Origin: a bacterium 1xD8-48
GTDB taxonomy: Bacteria > Bacillota > Clostridia > Lachnospirales > Lachnospiraceae
NCBI GenBank assembly: GCA_009917455.1
Contig: QZDS01000001.1
Location: 310,001 to 374,000, forward strand
Direction: 5' to 3'
DNA: 64,000 bases
Shown here: piece after piece, positions 8,614-16,598 of the stretch
How the letters are laid out: every line of letters starts with the position of its first letter
Numbering within the stretch: position 1 is the stretch's first letter
Position numbers and translations under genes: made by a program
Notes under the pieces: model-generated
What the model was told of the DNA's origin: nothing
Database searches by the model: none
What the model saw: the letters and a program-made list of their open reading frames with translations, nothing else

Positions 8614-9648
8614 TTACCAGACAATATTCTCCGGCTCAAAACCGTAAAACGTCCGGTAAAACTCCCGCACATCCTTCTCCATTTCCTCCCGGCTGTAGGC
8701 GTCCTCATGCAGAATACTGCCTAGCCAGCGAACCCCCAGAATACCCGACGGCACCGGCGAATCCCACTCCTCGAGCCCTTTTGGCATCTGGTAAACCGCC
8801 CCGTTTTTTACGGCCTCTGTCTCTGCAAGATTTGCATCGCCCAGTACATCCTCCCTGCCATATTCCGCGCTGGCAGGTATAATGATTACGTCAGGATTCA
8901 TTGCCAGAATATCCTCATAGGAAAGTTCCAGCCATGTGTCCCCGCTCATATCACCGGCGGCGTTTTCCCCTCCGGCTTTATGAATCATCTCCGCCTGATA
9001 CATGCCCTCCGGCGCAGTTTTCAGATAGGAAGAAACACCGGCCATGTACACCTTCGTTCCTGTTCCCGCCTCCCCGTAGCCGGCCAGTTCTTTTTCCGCC
9101 TCGTCGTAATATTTCAAAAGGCTTTCCGCCCTTTCCTGCGCGCCGCAAGCCTTACCGATAAGTGTCAGCATTTCCTCCAAAAGCTCCTGACTTTCCGGAT
9201 AAACAATCAGAACCGGAATCCCAAGCGCCTTAAGCGCCTCTGCGGAATCCGAAAGACGTTTGGGCATAATCACCAAATCCGGCTCTGCGGCTGCCGCAGC
9301 CTCCACATTAAATTCCTTTAAGGTTCCCACATCCGGCAGTTCCAGAATCTCCGGCGCGGCCATCTTATAGACAGGACGCTTGTCCGCCTTGCTCTCTATT
9401 CCCACCAGCCTGTCCGTAAGCCCCAAGGAAATACACGCATAGGTGGTGATGTAATAACAGCTTACAATCCTCTCTGCCGGGGCGTCCAGCTTTACTTCGT
9501 TTCCGGCCTGGTCGGTTAAGATAATTTCACTGTCTGCGCTGTCGCCATCCTCTGGCATGTATCCCTTATCTGCCCCGCAGGCTGCTGCCACAAACAGCAG
9601 CGCAAGGCAAAGCGCAAGTAAAATAATTTTCTTTCCGTGTTTTTTCAT
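8614..9648 (-). CDS. Substrate-binding lipoprotein of FecCD-type ABC importer
   Basis: Start ATG 9648 behind AGGAGAACACAA gives a 344-residue precursor with signal MKKHGKKIILLALCLALLF and lipobox VAAACG, so it is anchored outside the membrane by Cys 25 or nearby. The mature part begins with an acidic linker, then ILTDQAGNEVKLDAPAERIV and the TroA/PeripBP-2 pattern (VGIESKADKRPV, EAAAAAEPDLVIM, NPDVIIIPASAEYG). Longer readings add an unrelated tail. It is the first gene of the proposed transporter-hydroxylase operon, with a promoter candidate at 9797-9825. Ligand is unknown; molybdate or tungstate is suggested only by the genes that follow. Confidence 0.88.
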   Translation of the reverse strand: MKKHGKKIILLALCLALLFVAAACGADKGYMPEDGDSADSEIILTDQAGNEVKLDAPAERIVSCYYITTYACISLGLTDRLVGIESKADKRPVYKMAAPEILELPDVGTLKEFNVEAAAAAEPDLVIMPKRLSDSAEALKALGIPVLIVYPESQELLEEMLTLIGKACGAQERAESLLKYYDEAEKELAGYGEAGTGTKVYMAGVSSYLKTAPEGMYQAEMIHKAGGENAAGDMSGDTWLELSYEDILAMNPDVIIIPASAEYGREDVLGDANLAETEAVKNGAVYQMPKGLEEWDSPVPSGILGVRWLGSILHEDAYSREEMEKDVREFYRTFYGFEPENIVW

Positions 9649-9772
9649 TTGTGTTCTCCTTTTCGCTTTATTCCCTGGCTCCTGGTATAATTTATGTTCT
9701 GATGCCTGTCGATAAAATATGTTCTGCAACCACTCCTTGTAAAGCATTATCAATTACATCCTCATGCAGACT

Positions 9773-9825
9773 ATTTACGCGTAAATCTATAATTACAGTA
9801 TAGACATCTTTGTAATTTCCCACAA
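9773..9825 (-). promoter_or_regulatory. Promoter and palindromic operator candidate for the transporter/hydroxylase operon
   Basis: On the minus strand TTGTGG (9820-9825) and TATACT (9797-9802) are 17 bases apart, a good vegetative promoter. About 10-25 bases downstream of the -10 box lies the perfect 14-bp palindrome ATTTACGCGTAAAT (9773-9786), well placed for a repressor. It does not match the classical ModE or Fur boxes as I know them. The leader to the start codon is about 140 bases. Confidence 0.5.
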
Positions 9826-9948
9826 TGGCTTTCCGTAATTTTTATGGCAATTGAATTGATTTCCCTGTGGCTGCCCCGCCAGTAATACCGCCGAAAGGAA
9901 TAATCTTGTCATTTACGATAGTATCCGCCTGTTTTCAATACTTCCACT

Positions 9949-10041
9949 GTCTGCTATAATAACATAAGCAGCTATTACTGCGAGGCCTTCCGAAAGCATT
10001 TCGGGATTAGTCCGAAGGAGTACAGAAAAATAAAAAAATAA
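9949..10041 (+). pseudogene. Remnant: C-terminal tail of an AraC-family regulator
   Basis: The plus-strand frame ending at TAA 10039-10041 reads CYNNISSYYCEAFRKHFG then ISPKEYRKIKK. This matches the end of the second helix-turn-helix of AraC/XylS regulators (GY.NISYFC.aFrkhFGiSPkeYR). No start codon or upstream domain is present; the frame degenerates before about 9949. It is the stump of a regulator lost by deletion. Its position facing away from the transporter operon suggests it may once have been a divergent regulator, which is inference. Confidence 0.7.
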
Positions 10042-10057
10042 ATTTTTTCTGTCACAC

Positions 10058-10076
10058 AGACAAGGGGACGTTGTCT
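10058..10076 (+). repeat. Short inverted repeat before the sigma factor gene
   Basis: AGACAA (10058-10063) and TTGTCT (10071-10076) form a 6-bp dyad around GGGGACG, between the AraC remnant and the ribosome site of the sigma factor gene (AACAGGAGG). It could be an operator or a weak stem-loop in the leader. No run of T follows, so it is not a terminator. Confidence 0.35.
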
Positions 10077-10098
10077 AATTAAACAGGAGGTAAAATCT

Positions 10099-10968
10099 AT
10101 GGAAAAAACAAAAGAAGAATTACAGGCTTTAATAGATAAAGCCACGGCCGGAGATAAAAAGTCCCTTGAAACACTTATAACAGATGTGCAGGACATGGTT
10201 TTTAATTTATCCCTGCGGATGCTTGGCGCCTTTGCGGACGCGGAGGACGCCTCACAGGACATTTTGCTGAAAATGATTACCCATCTTTCCTCTTTCAGAG
10301 GCGACAGTTCATTTACAACATGGGTCTTTTGCATTGCGGTTAACCATCTGAAAAATTACAAAAAGCATATGTTCGCCCGCTGTCCGCTCAGCTTTGAATA
10401 CTATGGAGACGACATAGAAAACGCCAAAATCCTTGATGTGCCGGATTTAACGCAGAATGTGGAAAAGGATATCCTGGCGGAGGAGCTGAAAATGTCATGC
10501 ACCAACGTGATGCTGCAATGCCTTGATGCGGAAAGCAGATGCATTTTCATTCTGGGTACGATGTTTAAGCTTGACAGCCGTATTGCAGGGGAAATCCTGG
10601 AAATGAGCCCGGAGGCATACCGCCAGCGTCTTTCCCGGGCACGCCGGAAAATGGCAGACTTTCTCGGACAGTACTGCGGAGAATATGGCGGCGGCAGATG
10701 CCGGTGCATAGACAGAATAAATTATGCCATTCAAAACCACAGGATAAACCCGTTGCATCTGGATTATGCGGCAGCTTCGGAAATCCCCATTCAGACCATA
10801 ACGGATGTAAAAAATGCCATGGAGGATATCGACGGTTTATCGCAGGATTTTTCCTTCTGCAAGCCTTACCGGTCTCCTGACCGCACAAGGCGGCTCATAC
10901 AGGAATTTTTAGATTCTATGCCGTTTTCCGTTATCCAAAAGGCGCAAAAAGGAGATGACAGATTATGA
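10099..10968 (+). CDS. ECF-like RNA polymerase sigma factor
   Basis: The 289-residue product has a sigma region 2 (MVFNLSLRMLGAFADAEDASQDILLKM, residues about 33-60, and SFTTWVFCIAVNHLKN) and region 4 (LDSRIAGEILEMSPEAYRQRLSRARRKM, about 160-187), the ECF layout that directs RNA polymerase to a specific promoter set. About 95 residues follow region 4, starting with a Cys-rich CGEYGGGRCRCIDRI. Such tails in ECF-like factors often have a regulatory role. No anti-sigma gene is adjacent. Start ATG 10099 has AACAGGAGGTAAAATCT upstream. Its stop overlaps the next start (ATGA), so the two are coupled. Confidence 0.85.
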   Translation: MEKTKEELQALIDKATAGDKKSLETLITDVQDMVFNLSLRMLGAFADAEDASQDILLKMITHLSSFRGDSSFTTWVFCIAVNHLKNYKKHMFARCPLSFEYYGDDIENAKILDVPDLTQNVEKDILAEELKMSCTNVMLQCLDAESRCIFILGTMFKLDSRIAGEILEMSPEAYRQRLSRARRKMADFLGQYCGEYGGGRCRCIDRINYAIQNHRINPLHLDYAAASEIPIQTITDVKNAMEDIDGLSQDFSFCKPYRSPDRTRRLIQEFLDSMPFSVIQKAQKGDDRL

Positions 10969-11648
10969 ATACACAGTTAATTATTGATTATTTATCCGCA
11001 CTTGGCATGAATAATAACCGTGAATGGTACCATGCAAACAAGAAGGACTATAAAAAGGCAAACGACGAATTTGAGGAACTAATACAGACGCTGATTCTGG
11101 AAATCGGAAAATTTGACGGCAGTATTTTACATAATAATCCGAAGGACCTTACCTTTAAGCTTGTGAGGGATACCCGCTTTAGTCACGACAAATCCCCTTA
11201 TAATCCCGCTTTCCGCGCCCATATTTCCTCCCGGGGCAAGCTGCCTGTTCCTGTGGGCTATTATCTTATGATAAAGCCCGGCAACCAGTCCTTTTTGGGC
11301 GGAGGCCTGTTTGCGGATATGTTTAAGGACGCCACCTCGATGGTTCGGGATTATATTGTCCGAAACGGCGACGAATGGGAACAGCTTATACATGACCCGG
11401 AGTTTGAAAAATATTTCACTGTAAAGGGAACCGCACTTAAAAATGTCCCTGCGGGATATGAAAAAGAGCATCCACAGGCGGAATATCTGAAATTTAAGAG
11501 CTGGTATCTGGAATATCCGCTAAGAGATGAAGATGTGGCAGACGCAGAAATGTTTCCTGCAAGGGCAGCGGAGATTTTCAGAGCCATGAAGCCTTTTAAC
11601 GACTATCTGAACAGAGCCCTTTCAGATTTTAAAATGCCGGAGAGGTGA
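10965..11648 (+). CDS. DUF2461 domain protein
   Basis: The 227-residue product fits the DUF2461 (TIGR02453) family from end to end. It has NNREWYHANKKDYKKA near the N terminus, then TFKLVRDTRFSHDKSPYNPAFRAHIS and GYYLMIKPGNQSFLGGGLF. Function of the family is not established. There is no signal peptide or membrane segment. The ATG overlaps the stop of the sigma factor gene by four bases, so they are expressed together. It ends 27 bases before the converging CmpB-type gene with no clear terminator between them. Confidence 0.85.
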   Translation: MNTQLIIDYLSALGMNNNREWYHANKKDYKKANDEFEELIQTLILEIGKFDGSILHNNPKDLTFKLVRDTRFSHDKSPYNPAFRAHISSRGKLPVPVGYYLMIKPGNQSFLGGGLFADMFKDATSMVRDYIVRNGDEWEQLIHDPEFEKYFTVKGTALKNVPAGYEKEHPQAEYLKFKSWYLEYPLRDEDVADAEMFPARAAEIFRAMKPFNDYLNRALSDFKMPER

Positions 11649-11675
11649 CGGAAACGGAAAGAAATTATTCGAATG

Positions 11676-12971
11676 CTAAGAACTCCGCATCGCATTTGGA
11701 TAAATTCTTTCCATCCTCTCATCGCCAAAGCGCTCGTCCATCACCCGCTCCCACTTGTAAGCGGGCGCTGCTCCGTCTGCCCGGGTATCGTACCGAATCA
11801 GCGCCATCATGGACATACAGATATTCATTGCCATGAACACGGCAAAAAATACGGTCAGCGCCTGCCCCGTTTTTTTCAGCAGAAAATCAATGACGACAGC
11901 CAGCTTCGGATAAAGGATTTTCAGCCACACCACGGCGGCAATCCCCCAGAAAAAGCAGTAAAGAAGATTGATTCTTCCTCCCAGATTGAAGGGCATACTG
12001 CTATAGTCCCAGAAAACCTTTCCAAATACAATTTCCGTAAAGACGCTGCACAGATATTCATAAGCGCCCCCAAGGAATGTCCCCGCCCAGAAAATATGAA
12101 AATCTGGCCTGTCCCTGTCCTTAAAAAGAAGGGCCGTGAAAAGTGCAATCGCCAGCCCCCAAACAATACTGAAAGGCCCCCATACCAGACTGCTTCTGCT
12201 CATCCAGACTCCCGCCGTAACCCGGCAAAACAGCGTTTCCACAATATCTCCCAGAAAGGCGCCAATAAAAAACAGCCAGAAAAGCCGGACGATTCCGCAT
12301 TTTTCCCCGCCCTTTGCTTCCTCGGCTTCCGGCTCTTTCGCAATCGCCGGATAAACCTTTTGCATACGCCCCTCTATCCGACCCGTAAGCTTTTCCGTAA
12401 TTCCCGCTGTCCATCCCTGCAGACGCCGGTTCCACCCCAGCAGAAAAGGCAGCTTTTTTTCCAGATGATAAACCGCCATCAGGGAACCGGAAATATCTAT
12501 GAGACTGACAGCCGTAAGCGTCCAGACAATTACTTTTCCCAGAACGCCGGGCAGGATATGATAAACATCCAGTATCCATTCATTCAAATACTGAACGCTC
12601 AGAAAGCCCAAAAGTCCCCAGAGGATGGAATATTGCAGGCAGATATATCCGGCAAAATTCCACTTCTTTCCGGAATAATCCCACCACTTTTTCTGTTTCA
12701 TCTTCTCCAGAAGCTTTCCGGTAAACCATTCCACGGCAGTTGCAATTACCCCGCAGCCCAGAAACAGGAAAAACGGTTCCCTGCGGAGGTCCTGCAGGAA
12801 CATTCCGAGGATTACTGCGGTAAATCCGTAGATAAAGCAAAATGGCCCGGAGGCAAATCCCCTGTTTCTGAATTTTCTTACTTTTATGGTGGCTGCCATG
12901 GTTTCCGTTACCCATGCGAAAAAAGCGTAGGTAAAAAACAGGGCGGCGGCTTCGTAAAATGTATAGTTCAT
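11676..12971 (-). CDS. Membrane protein with two CmpB-type (putative ABC transporter type IV) domains
   Basis: The 431-residue protein is very hydrophobic. It contains two related halves of the ABC_trans_CmpB (PF06541) kind. The first half has FFTYAFFAWVTETM, RGFASGPFCFIYG and EWFTGKLLE. The second, from about residue 230, has LFWLFFIGAFLGDIVETL, SSLVWGPFSIVWG and GAYEYLCSVFTE. Each half carries the E-T/E-Y and GPF.I.WG marks. A linker with basic and acidic residues (about 175-225) joins them. The transport role of the family is a prediction; no ATPase is next to it. ATG 12971 has AGGAAGGAAAATA upstream. Confidence 0.8.
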   Translation of the reverse strand: MNYTFYEAAALFFTYAFFAWVTETMAATIKVRKFRNRGFASGPFCFIYGFTAVILGMFLQDLRREPFFLFLGCGVIATAVEWFTGKLLEKMKQKKWWDYSGKKWNFAGYICLQYSILWGLLGFLSVQYLNEWILDVYHILPGVLGKVIVWTLTAVSLIDISGSLMAVYHLEKKLPFLLGWNRRLQGWTAGITEKLTGRIEGRMQKVYPAIAKEPEAEEAKGGEKCGIVRLFWLFFIGAFLGDIVETLFCRVTAGVWMSRSSLVWGPFSIVWGLAIALFTALLFKDRDRPDFHIFWAGTFLGGAYEYLCSVFTEIVFGKVFWDYSSMPFNLGGRINLLYCFFWGIAAVVWLKILYPKLAVVIDFLLKKTGQALTVFFAVFMAMNICMSMMALIRYDTRADGAAPAYKWERVMDERFGDERMERIYPNAMRSS

Positions 12972-13030
12972 TATTTTCCTTCCTCATCTGTACATTGCTT
13001 TACATCACAGAATCCCGGTCTTTCTCTTTG

Positions 13031-14416
13031 TCAGTCTGTCCGTTCTCTTTGTTCCTTTCGTCTGCCGCCAAGCTCCGGCATCACCGTAAGTATCATGGCA
13101 AGGAAACATGCGCTCCCTCCCAGAAAATTGGAAACCGGCTCGGCCACAAACACGCCGTTTGCCCCAAGATTTCCCACATAAGGCAGAAAAAACGTCAGAG
13201 GCGCCACAATCACTACCTTTCGAAGCAGCGAAAAGAAAATCGCCTGTTTCTTTTTATTCAGGGATTTGAACACCGTCTGTCCACTGTATTGCAGCGCCTG
13301 AAAAATAAACGCAAAAAAGTAAATATGCAGAGCCGGTACTGCAACGGTCAGGAGAGAATCGTCATTATTAAAGATGCCGATAAACATTTCCGGGAAAAGC
13401 AGGATAAGCACCCAGGTAGCTCCGGTATAAACGAGCGCGGACAAAGTAATAAAACGGATTGCCTTTTTCACATTATCGTATCTTTTGGCGCCGTAATTAT
13501 AGCTCAAAATCGGAGACGCGCCGTCGGCAATGGCAAGCACCGGCGTATCCAGTATCTGCCGCACGGAGTTGATAATTGTCATGGTGGAAATGTAAACATC
13601 CCCGCCGAAGGCGCCCAGCATCCTGTTACATGCAATCTGCACCAGACTGTTGGTACACTGCATAACGAAGCTGGCACTTCCCAGACCCACGATATCCAGT
13701 ACGCGCCTCTTTCCAAAGGACGGCTTCCTTTTCAGGCTGATACGAAGCTCCGCCCTTTTGCCCGTAAGAAAACGCACCACAAAAACAGCGGACAGAATCT
13801 GCGAGCAAATCGTCGCAAGGGCGGCTCCCCGGACGCCGAGATGAAAGACAAAAATAAAAATCGGATCCAGCACAATATTGGTAACCGCTCCGAGAAAGAT
13901 GGTGGTCATGCCCACATTTGCAAAGCCCTGAGAGTTGATGAAGGGATTCATCCCAAGCGCCACCATGGCAAACACGGTTCCCATCAGATAAATGCGCATA
14001 TAGGGCATGGCATAGGGAAGGGATGCCCCGGAGGCCCCGAACAGAATTAAGATCGGACGGCAGAAAATGCTTCCCAGAATTGTCAAAATCACTCCCGTAA
14101 TCACAAGCAGATAAAAGGAGGTGTTCATGATTTCTCCCGCTTCCTCCTGATTGCCCCTTCCCCGCTCAATAGAGCAGAGAGGCGCTCCGCCCGCTCCGTA
14201 CAGATTGGTGAAAGCCGTAATCAGCGAAATAAACGGAAAACACAGTCCCACTCCCCCCAGCGCCAACAGGCCTTCCCCGGGAATCCTTCCTATGTAAATC
14301 CTGTCAACAATATTATACATTAAGTTCAGTATCTGCGCCACCAGCATGGGAGCCGCCACCCGGATAATGTTCTGAGTGACGCTTCCCTTTGAAAAATCAA
14401 CCTGTTTCGCCCGCAT
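13031..14416 (-). CDS. MATE-family efflux transporter
   Basis: The 461-residue product has twelve predicted membrane helices. MATE hallmarks are APMLVAQILNLMYNIVDRIYIGRIPGEG, GGAPLCSIERGRGNQEEAG, NPFINSQGF and, in the second half, ILSYNYGAKRYDNVKKAIR. MATE pumps of the MepA/DinF type expel cationic drugs or metabolites using Na+ or H+ gradients. I prefer ATG 14416 (MRAKQVDFSKGS) over a GTG three codons upstream because that GTG lies too close to AAAGGA. A promoter candidate lies at 14454-14483. It is divergent from the response regulator gene. Confidence 0.9.
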   Translation of the reverse strand: MRAKQVDFSKGSVTQNIIRVAAPMLVAQILNLMYNIVDRIYIGRIPGEGLLALGGVGLCFPFISLITAFTNLYGAGGAPLCSIERGRGNQEEAGEIMNTSFYLLVITGVILTILGSIFCRPILILFGASGASLPYAMPYMRIYLMGTVFAMVALGMNPFINSQGFANVGMTTIFLGAVTNIVLDPIFIFVFHLGVRGAALATICSQILSAVFVVRFLTGKRAELRISLKRKPSFGKRRVLDIVGLGSASFVMQCTNSLVQIACNRMLGAFGGDVYISTMTIINSVRQILDTPVLAIADGASPILSYNYGAKRYDNVKKAIRFITLSALVYTGATWVLILLFPEMFIGIFNNDDSLLTVAVPALHIYFFAFIFQALQYSGQTVFKSLNKKKQAIFFSLLRKVVIVAPLTFFLPYVGNLGANGVFVAEPVSNFLGGSACFLAMILTVMPELGGRRKEQRERTD

Positions 14417-14453
14417 TCCTAACACTGTCCTTTCTCATAATTTTATGCTTTCC

Positions 14454-14483
14454 ATCTTATCACGGATACCTTTTCAGAGTCAA
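14454..14483 (-). promoter_or_regulatory. Promoter candidate for the MATE gene
   Basis: On the minus strand TTGACT (14478-14483) and TAAGAT (14454-14459) are separated by 18 bases, about 38 bases before the MATE start. It is back-to-back with the plus-strand promoter at 14500-14528. Confidence 0.5.
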
Positions 14484-14499
14484 CCACCGCGCCGGGGAC

Positions 14500-14528
14500 T
14501 TGCCATTTGAAAATAAACTCCCTATAAT
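14500..14528 (+). promoter_or_regulatory. Promoter candidate for the two-component/ABC operon
   Basis: TTGCCA (14500-14505), 17 bases and a perfect TATAAT (14523-14528) lie 35 bases before the response regulator start. The -10 is embedded in the small dyad CCCTATAATAGGG, which might be an operator. Confidence 0.6.
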
Positions 14529-14563
14529 AGGGCTGATGTCAGATGCCGGAAAGCGAGAAAAAA

Positions 14564-15265
14564 ATGCTTACAATATATTATATAGAAGATGATGAATCAA
14601 TTTCCTATACCATAAAAGAATATCTGGAGGAGGCGGGCTATAAGGTCTGTCTCTTTCCCACAATCGCCGGGGCAAAGGCGGCTCTGCAAAACGCCCTGCC
14701 CGCCCTTGTGCTGGTCGATTGGAACATGCCTGACGGCAGCGGCAATTCCCTGTGCACGTGGATTCGTTCCAACTGGAAGGCGCTTCCCGTTATTTTTCTT
14801 ACCGTCCGCAGCGATTCCCGCGATATGGTTTCGGGCTTCCAAAGCGGCGCGGACGACTACGTGGTGAAGCCCTTTGCGCTGGACGTGCTGCATTTGCGCA
14901 TTCAGGCCCTTCTAAGGCGCAGCGGCGATATTTCCAGACAATACTTATCCTGCGGTTCCATTTCTCTTGATAAGGAGAAATTCCAGGTTCTCTGTAATGG
15001 CGAGGAAGTTGCTTTAAGCCCGTCGGAATATCAGCTTTTATTGTATTTATTGCAGAACAAAGGAAAAACCGTGACAAGGGAAAAGCTTCTTACTGAAATC
15101 TGGGACGCAAACGGCAATTTTGTAAACGACAATACCCTCACCGTTACCATGAAGCGTCTGCGGGAAAAGCTGCACCAGCCCGCCTGTCTGAAAACTGTCC
15201 GAAGTGTGGGCTACCGCATGGAAACAAACGCCGACACCCTTCGTGAGCCGGATTATCGTAATTGA
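14564..15265 (+). CDS. OmpR-family response regulator
   Basis: The 233-residue product has a receiver domain with acidic pocket IEDD, phospho-acceptor Asp 52 (VLVDWNMPDGSG), Thr in IFLTVRS and Lys in DDYVVKPF. A winged-helix DNA-binding domain follows (LSPSEYQLLLYLLQNKGKTVTR, NFVNDNTLTVTMKRLREKL, VRSVGYRM). I choose ATG 14564 (MLTIYYIEDD), preceded by GGAAAGCGAG, over the ATG seven codons earlier, which lacks a ribosome site. The kinase and ABC genes follow on the same strand. By analogy with BceRS/VraFG-like modules it probably controls the transporter, though no binding repeat was identified upstream of it. Confidence 0.9.
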   Translation: MLTIYYIEDDESISYTIKEYLEEAGYKVCLFPTIAGAKAALQNALPALVLVDWNMPDGSGNSLCTWIRSNWKALPVIFLTVRSDSRDMVSGFQSGADDYVVKPFALDVLHLRIQALLRRSGDISRQYLSCGSISLDKEKFQVLCNGEEVALSPSEYQLLLYLLQNKGKTVTREKLLTEIWDANGNFVNDNTLTVTMKRLREKLHQPACLKTVRSVGYRMETNADTLREPDYRN

Positions 15266-15303
15266 AAGAATGAAATTATTCCTTCTGAAAGGACTGCAAA
15301 ATC

Positions 15304-16533
15304 ATGAATACAAAGAAAAATCTTATCATTCTGGCGGGATTCGTCCTGTCCGTCAGCCTTCTGTCCGTCTCCCTTACCGCCATGCTCCTTACAGATTATT
15401 TCAGCTGCCTGCAGATGCACATAACCGAAGGCCTGTGCCGGGAAATCATAAAGAACGAGCCTGCGGCAAGGGACATCATTTTATCCGTGCTGAAAGAATA
15501 TCAATACCACTCTCCCCTTCCGCCGGAGAAAAGCCTCTTTTTGGCCTATGGCTACCGGCAGGCGGATTTTGTACAGATTGCCGGAAAAAAAATTGCTTTT
15601 CTGGCGGCGGCAGGCTTTTTATCCGGCGCGGCTCTTTTCCTTGTAACTCTCTTTCACAGGCATAAAAAGGATATCTCCCGGATAAACGCGCTGACCGAAT
15701 ATGTGGAAGGGGTGAATATGGGAATCGGCGGCATCTTTCTGCAAAACGGCCGATACAATATCGAGGATGATTTTTCAAAATTGCAGGATGAAATCTACAA
15801 AACGATGGCTGAGCTGCAGCAGACAAAGGAGTCTGCCGTAAAGGCCAGAAATAATTTTTCGGAAAATCTTTATAATATCGCCCATCAGCTTAAGACGCCG
15901 GTCACTTCTATTTCTTTATCCGTCCAGAGAGTCCGGGATATCCTCTGTAAGGCTTCCTTCGGCGGACAGAATCGGACTGCGCCGTATCATCTGAATCAGA
16001 TTGACACTCAGCTTTCCCGGCTGATTCGTCTGGAGGAGGCGCTGCTTTTACTCTCGCGCATCGAATCCGGCTCCCTGTCTCTTAACAGAAAAGAGGTCGA
16101 TGTCTTTACCCTCCTTATGCTGGCCTCCGACAATCTTCAGGAGTTATCCGCCGAAGCGGAGGTTACCTTCCACATCCCGGAAACCGGCGAAATCCTTATT
16201 AATGCTGATTTGGACTGGACGATGGAAGCCCTCATTAATCTTATGAAAAACTGCATGGAGCATACACCAAAGGGCGGCGCTGTCCACTGCGACTGCGAGC
16301 AAAACCCTCTTTACACCCGAATCCGCATATGGGATACCGGAAACGGATTTTCCAGGGAGGACATTCCCCGGCTTTTTGAGCGGTTTTACCGTGGGAAAGA
16401 CGCCGCAGAGGGCGGTATCGGCATCGGCCTTGCCATCTCCAAGGCTATCATTGAAAGCCAGAACGGCACTCTCACGGCCCGGAATCTGCCGGAGGGCGGC
16501 GCTTTATTTGAAATCCGCTTTTACAGTCACTGA
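15304..16533 (+). CDS. Sensor histidine kinase
   Basis: The 409-residue kinase has two membrane helices (about 8-30 and 97-117) enclosing a short extracytoplasmic loop of about 65 residues. Then come a linker, the H-box NIAHQLKTPVTSISL with His 194, the N-box ALINLMKNCMEHT and G-boxes WDTGNGFS and GGIGIGLAIS. The small sensor loop and gene order resemble intramembrane-sensing kinases that act with ABC transporters in antimicrobial peptide responses. The signal is unknown. It begins 38 bases after the response regulator and ends 65 bases before the ATPase gene. Confidence 0.9.
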   Translation: MNTKKNLIILAGFVLSVSLLSVSLTAMLLTDYFSCLQMHITEGLCREIIKNEPAARDIILSVLKEYQYHSPLPPEKSLFLAYGYRQADFVQIAGKKIAFLAAAGFLSGAALFLVTLFHRHKKDISRINALTEYVEGVNMGIGGIFLQNGRYNIEDDFSKLQDEIYKTMAELQQTKESAVKARNNFSENLYNIAHQLKTPVTSISLSVQRVRDILCKASFGGQNRTAPYHLNQIDTQLSRLIRLEEALLLLSRIESGSLSLNRKEVDVFTLLMLASDNLQELSAEAEVTFHIPETGEILINADLDWTMEALINLMKNCMEHTPKGGAVHCDCEQNPLYTRIRIWDTGNGFSREDIPRLFERFYRGKDAAEGGIGIGLAISKAIIESQNGTLTARNLPEGGALFEIRFYSH

Positions 16534-16598
16534 GTTGTCACTTTGCCCTGATATACTGAAATTAACACCAAATTCAATGACTGAAAGGAGATTCAAAA

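Noticed and set aside
11673-14050. Long plus-strand frames (502 and 363 codons) opposite the CmpB and MATE genes
   Set aside because: Their translations are rich in Arg, His, Pro and Gln with no motif, and both underlying minus-strand proteins are clear membrane families.
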